A stretch of DNA of 8,211 nucleotides, from assembly GCA_014896635.1 (NCBI GenBank), contig JADBKA010000211.1, forward strand, positions 1 to 8,211. Reading direction: 5' to 3'. Both the position numbers and the translations under genes were made by a program. Each line of letters begins with the position of its first letter. Position 1 is the stretch's first letter. Positions 6,404-8,211 of the stretch are shown here, in pieces. Below the pieces are notes generated by a model. That model was given only the letters and a program-made list of their open reading frames with translations. It made no database searches and was not told where the DNA came from. This DNA comes from Ktedonobacteraceae bacterium (lineage in GTDB: Bacteria > Chloroflexota > Ktedonobacteria > Ktedonobacterales > Ktedonobacteraceae).

Positions 6404-6410
6404 AAAGAGC

Positions 6411-6869
6411 ATGCAACATAAAATTGTGCGTATTATGCTCGCCGTGCTGGAAGTATTGATCGGCCTGCTGGCGGTGGGTGGTAGCGTGGCAATATTGATG
6501 GGAGTGATGGATCAGTGGCTGCCGGTCGCGTGGTTGCAGGGGACACCTTTCACTGGCTATACCATTCCGGCGCTGATCCTGCTGATCGTGATAGGCGGCG
6601 GCATGCTGCTGGCCGCTGCGACCATATTCGTCCAGCGCGAATGGGCTGTGCTCATCTCGGCGGCGATGGGTCTCGTCATGGTCGGCTTTGAGATCGTTGA
6701 GGCGCTGATTATCGACAGGTATGTTGTGGGAGAGGCGCTGGTGCCGACGATAGGGCAGCAGGCGCTCTACTTTGTGCTTGGCCTGGTGATCTTAGGCCTG
6801 GCCGCCTACCTGTGGTTGCGCGAATATCGCGGTCGGCACATTGCAGGCCGGCATGCCGTATCCGGCTGA
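6411..6869 (+). CDS. Four-helix integral membrane protein, unknown function
   Basis: A 152-residue protein with four predicted membrane helices at about 9-31, 50-73, 79-101 and 117-136, and a basic C-terminal tail (LREYRGRHIAGRH). Between helices 1 and 2 lies WLQGTPFTGYTIPALIL, which I recognise as a pattern of widespread uncharacterised bacterial four-helix proteins (GTPF followed by IP and a hydrophobic run). Acidic residues fall within or beside helices (Glu14, Glu94, Glu97), which could be structural or take part in ion or proton handling. There is no signal-peptide cleavage site and no catalytic motif. It follows the drug pump in the same direction and may be co-transcribed with it, so a helper role in efflux or membrane stress is possible but unproven. 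The start is chosen by the AGGAG at 6399. Confidence 0.75.
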   Translation: MQHKIVRIMLAVLEVLIGLLAVGGSVAILMGVMDQWLPVAWLQGTPFTGYTIPALILLIVIGGGMLLAAATIFVQREWAVLISAAMGLVMVGFEIVEALIIDRYVVGEALVPTIGQQALYFVLGLVILGLAAYLWLREYRGRHIAGRHAVSG

Positions 6870-6919
6870 AAAGTGGCAGAGGTCCAGAGAAGGCTCCGCT
6901 GTGTGAGCGTAAAGTCCCC

Positions 6920-6947
6920 TAGTGGACTGTCACATCCCAAGTGAAGG
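6920..6947 (+). repeat. Left terminal inverted repeat of the IS
   Basis: 28 bases counted from the TA. It matches the reversed right end except at two positions (6935 and 6937). The inner part CAAGTGAAGG is repeated in inverted form just inside it. Confidence 0.85.
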
Positions 6948-6961
6948 GGACCCTTCACTTG
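6938..6961 (+). repeat. Subterminal hairpin in the IS left end
   Basis: CAAGTGAAGGG (6938-6948) and CCCTTCACTTG (6951-6961) are perfect 11-base arms around GA. The first arm includes the inner part of the terminal repeat, so the left end carries a second inverted copy of the probable transposase contact sequence. In RNA it would be a very stable stem. Confidence 0.6.
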
Positions 6962-6988
6962 AAAGGAGGAAAAGAGGGGTGGTATCCT
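6959..6988 (+). promoter_or_regulatory. Predicted internal promoter of the transposase gene
   Basis: TTGAAA (6959-6964, five of six) followed after 18 bases by TATCCT (6983-6988, four of six). The expected start near 6995 is about 33 bases before the ATG. It is a weak promoter, as is usual for transposase genes. Confidence 0.4.
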
Positions 6989-7020
6989 CCAAGCACATGA
7001 AAAGAAAACGCTTGGAAGGA
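6985..7020 (+). promoter_or_regulatory. Hairpin that can hide the transposase ribosome binding site
   Basis: TCCTCCAAGC (6985-6994) pairs with GCTTGGAAGGA (7010-7020) over ten base pairs with one bulged A. The right arm contains most of the Shine-Dalgarno run GGAAGGAG (7014-7021), which lies six bases before the ATG at 7028. The left arm overlaps the predicted -10 box and ends where transcription should begin, so only transcripts entering from outside would carry it. CCTCC of the left arm can also pair with GGAGG at 6965-6969, an alternative fold that would free the site. Confidence 0.5.
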
Positions 7021-7027
7021 GCCACCA

Positions 7028-8149
7028 ATGAAAAAGCATCTCATAGTGTTAAGCGAAGAGCAACGCCAAGAAGTCGAGCACGTGATTCGGAGTGGAACCG
7101 CACCAGCGCGCAAAATCATGCATGCTCATATTTTACTCAAAAGTGAGCAAGGTTGGAGTGATCAGCAAATCATGGACGCCTTTGGAGCGGGAGAGGCCAC
7201 CATTTGGCGGGTGCGGCGACGCTTTTTGGAACACGGGCTTGAAGATGCCCTCTCACGTCGTCCCCAGCCTGAGCGACCAGAAAAGCGCATTCTCAATGGC
7301 GTGCATGAAGCGCATCTGATTGCACTGTGTTGTGGGCCTCAACCGGAAGGGCGAGCCAGATGGAGCATGCGGCTTCTCGCTGACCGCTTCGTGCAAATCG
7401 GTGAAGTGGAAACGGTCAGTTATGAAACGGTACGTCGTACGCTGAAGAAAAACGAACTGAAACCCTGGCTCAAGGAGTATTGGTGTATTCCACCTAAATC
7501 CAATGCCGAATTTGTGTACCATATGGAGGATGTGTTAGAGGTGTACCAGCGCCCCTATGATGCACGCTTTCCGCAAGTCTGTTTGGATGAAACCAGCCGT
7601 CAGCATCTCAAAGACGTTGCGCCTGCGCTTCCTGTGCGCCCAGGTTCGTGTGAAAAAATCGATTACGAGTATGAGCGAGAAGGCGTTTCCAACGTGTTCA
7701 TGGCTTGTGAACCTCTGGCAGGGAAGCGGTTTGTTCAGGTGACGGCTCAACGCACAAAAGGTGATTGGGCGCGCTTCGTGCGCGATCTCATCGACGTGCA
7801 GTACCGGGAAGCTGAAAAAATCGTGCTGGTCATGGATAATCTTAACACGCATTCCCCTTCTTCCTTTTATGCGGTCTTTGAGCCTGCCGAGGCCTGCCGC
7901 CTGAGCCAGAAACTCGAAATTCACTACACGCCAAAACATGGTTCCTGGCTCAACATGGCAGAGATCGAACTGGCTGTTTTAACGCGCCAATGCTTGCAGC
8001 GACGCATCGGCACGCCAGAGGAACTGAGCCGGGAAGTGACAGCCTGGCAACAGGCCCGCAATGCTCATCAGGTCACTGTCAATTGGCGTTTTACTACTCA
8101 GGATGCTCGTATCAAGCTCAAAAAGCTTTATCCTTCACTTGAGGTGTGA
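7028..8149 (+). CDS. IS630-family DDE transposase
   Basis: A 373-residue transposase catalysing cut-and-paste movement into TA dinucleotides. The N-terminal third is a helix-turn-helix domain that binds the ends (GWSDQQIMDAFGAGEATIWRV at about 42-62, followed by the basic RRRF). A second DNA-binding part follows (MRLLADRF and SYETVRRTLKK, about 114-141). The RNase H-like DDE core has Asp187 in CLDETSRQ, Asp270 in VMDNLNTH, and Glu312/Glu314 in HGSWLNMAEIEL; the preceding YTPKHGS is a family hallmark. The length is typical of one-frame members and no frameshift is needed. The start is set by GGAAGGAG six bases upstream. The TGA falls inside the right terminal repeat, which is compact but common. 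All catalytic residues are present, so the protein is probably active. Confidence 0.95.
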   Translation: MKKHLIVLSEEQRQEVEHVIRSGTAPARKIMHAHILLKSEQGWSDQQIMDAFGAGEATIWRVRRRFLEHGLEDALSRRPQPERPEKRILNGVHEAHLIALCCGPQPEGRARWSMRLLADRFVQIGEVETVSYETVRRTLKKNELKPWLKEYWCIPPKSNAEFVYHMEDVLEVYQRPYDARFPQVCLDETSRQHLKDVAPALPVRPGSCEKIDYEYEREGVSNVFMACEPLAGKRFVQVTAQRTKGDWARFVRDLIDVQYREAEKIVLVMDNLNTHSPSSFYAVFEPAEACRLSQKLEIHYTPKHGSWLNMAEIELAVLTRQCLQRRIGTPEELSREVTAWQQARNAHQVTVNWRFTTQDARIKLKKLYPSLEV

Positions 8150-8159
8150 CAGTCCACTA
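8132..8159 (-). repeat. Right terminal inverted repeat of the IS
   Basis: Partner of the left repeat with two mismatches. It contains the last codons and stop of the transposase gene. Together with the adjoining second copy it makes a perfect 28-bp palindrome at 8145-8172. Confidence 0.85.
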
Positions 8160-8211
8160 GTGGACTGTCACATCCCAAGTGAAGGGGACCCTTCACTTGA
8201 AAGGAGGAAAA
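8158..8211 (+). mobile_element. Start of a second identical IS copy, cut by the window end
   Basis: The 54 bases from the shared TA are identical to 6920-6973, and one base further left (C at 6919 and 8157) also matches, giving 55 identical bases that end exactly at the window edge. The order is right end, TA, left end of a copy in the same orientation. It is either a true head-to-tail tandem or a product of assembly through a multicopy IS. Confidence 0.7.

Larger units (their letters stand above)
6922..8157 (+). mobile_element. Complete IS630-family insertion sequence
   Basis: A 1236-bp element flanked by TA at 6920-6921 and 8158-8159, matching the TA target duplication of the IS630/Tc1/mariner group. 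The ends are inverted repeats: with the TA included, the left reads TAGTGGACTGTCACA-tcc-CAAGTGAAGG and the right, reversed, TAGTGGACTGTCACA-cct-CAAGTGAAGG, 26 of 28 matching. One intact transposase gene fills it and its TGA lies inside the right repeat. Intact ends and gene suggest recent activity. The right junction is not host DNA but the left end of another copy. Confidence 0.88.

Noticed and set aside
6354..6410. Upstream GTG start for the four-helix protein
   Set aside because: It lacks a ribosome binding site and would add a polar Cys-containing tail; ATG at 6411 has AGGAG at proper distance.
8145..8172. The 28-bp palindrome at the window end as an origin or dimer-resolution site
   Set aside because: It is fully explained as right terminal repeat, TA, and left terminal repeat of adjoining IS copies.

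Overview
The window holds four larger genes, one candidate mini-gene and an insertion sequence that reaches the right edge. The style suggests a Ktedonobacteria-like member of the Chloroflexota. This is an inference from recognition, not a search. It rests on a very large MalT-type LuxR regulator with an arginine/tyrosine-rich N-terminal extension (a type I associate with Ktedonobacter relatives), moderately GC-rich coding sequence, and an IS630-family element of a type common in those genomes.

Layout. (1) 17-973, minus strand: a soluble six-bladed beta-propeller-like protein of unknown function. (2) 974-1477: a 500-base divergent control region. It has a near-consensus leftward promoter overlapped by a TATAC-A-GTATA dyad, a cluster of GTTGAT half-sites, a 16-bp dyad nearer the propeller gene, and a separate rightward promoter for the regulator. 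(3) 1478-4630, plus: a 1050-aa LAL regulator with N-terminal accessory domain, MalT/STAND NTPase, helical repeats and LuxR helix-turn-helix. (4) 4631-4912: GC-rich hairpins, two of which share a sequence, plus an ATCATC/GATGAT dyad. (5) 4913-6183, plus: a TetA/DHA1-like MFS drug:H+ antiporter. Its normal start and ribosome binding site are present, but the frame breaks inside TM1 at a TTA repeat. (6) 6230-6331: a possible 33-aa protein. (7) 6411-6869: a four-helix membrane protein. (8) 6922-8157: a complete IS630-family element with an intact DDE transposase and 28-bp imperfect terminal inverted repeats. (9) 8158-8211: the start of a second, identical left end that shares one TA with the first copy.

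How the parts fit. The regulator, the efflux pump and the small membrane protein lie in one direction, so the pump could be a target of the regulator; the sequence does not prove this. The IS looks recently active. The most informative structure is its left end, where an RNA hairpin could hide the transposase ribosome binding site in read-through transcripts only, because the predicted internal promoter starts transcription just past the 5' arm. That arrangement is known from IS10 and IS50. I saw no CRISPR array, tRNA, rRNA or clear defence or biosynthetic system.
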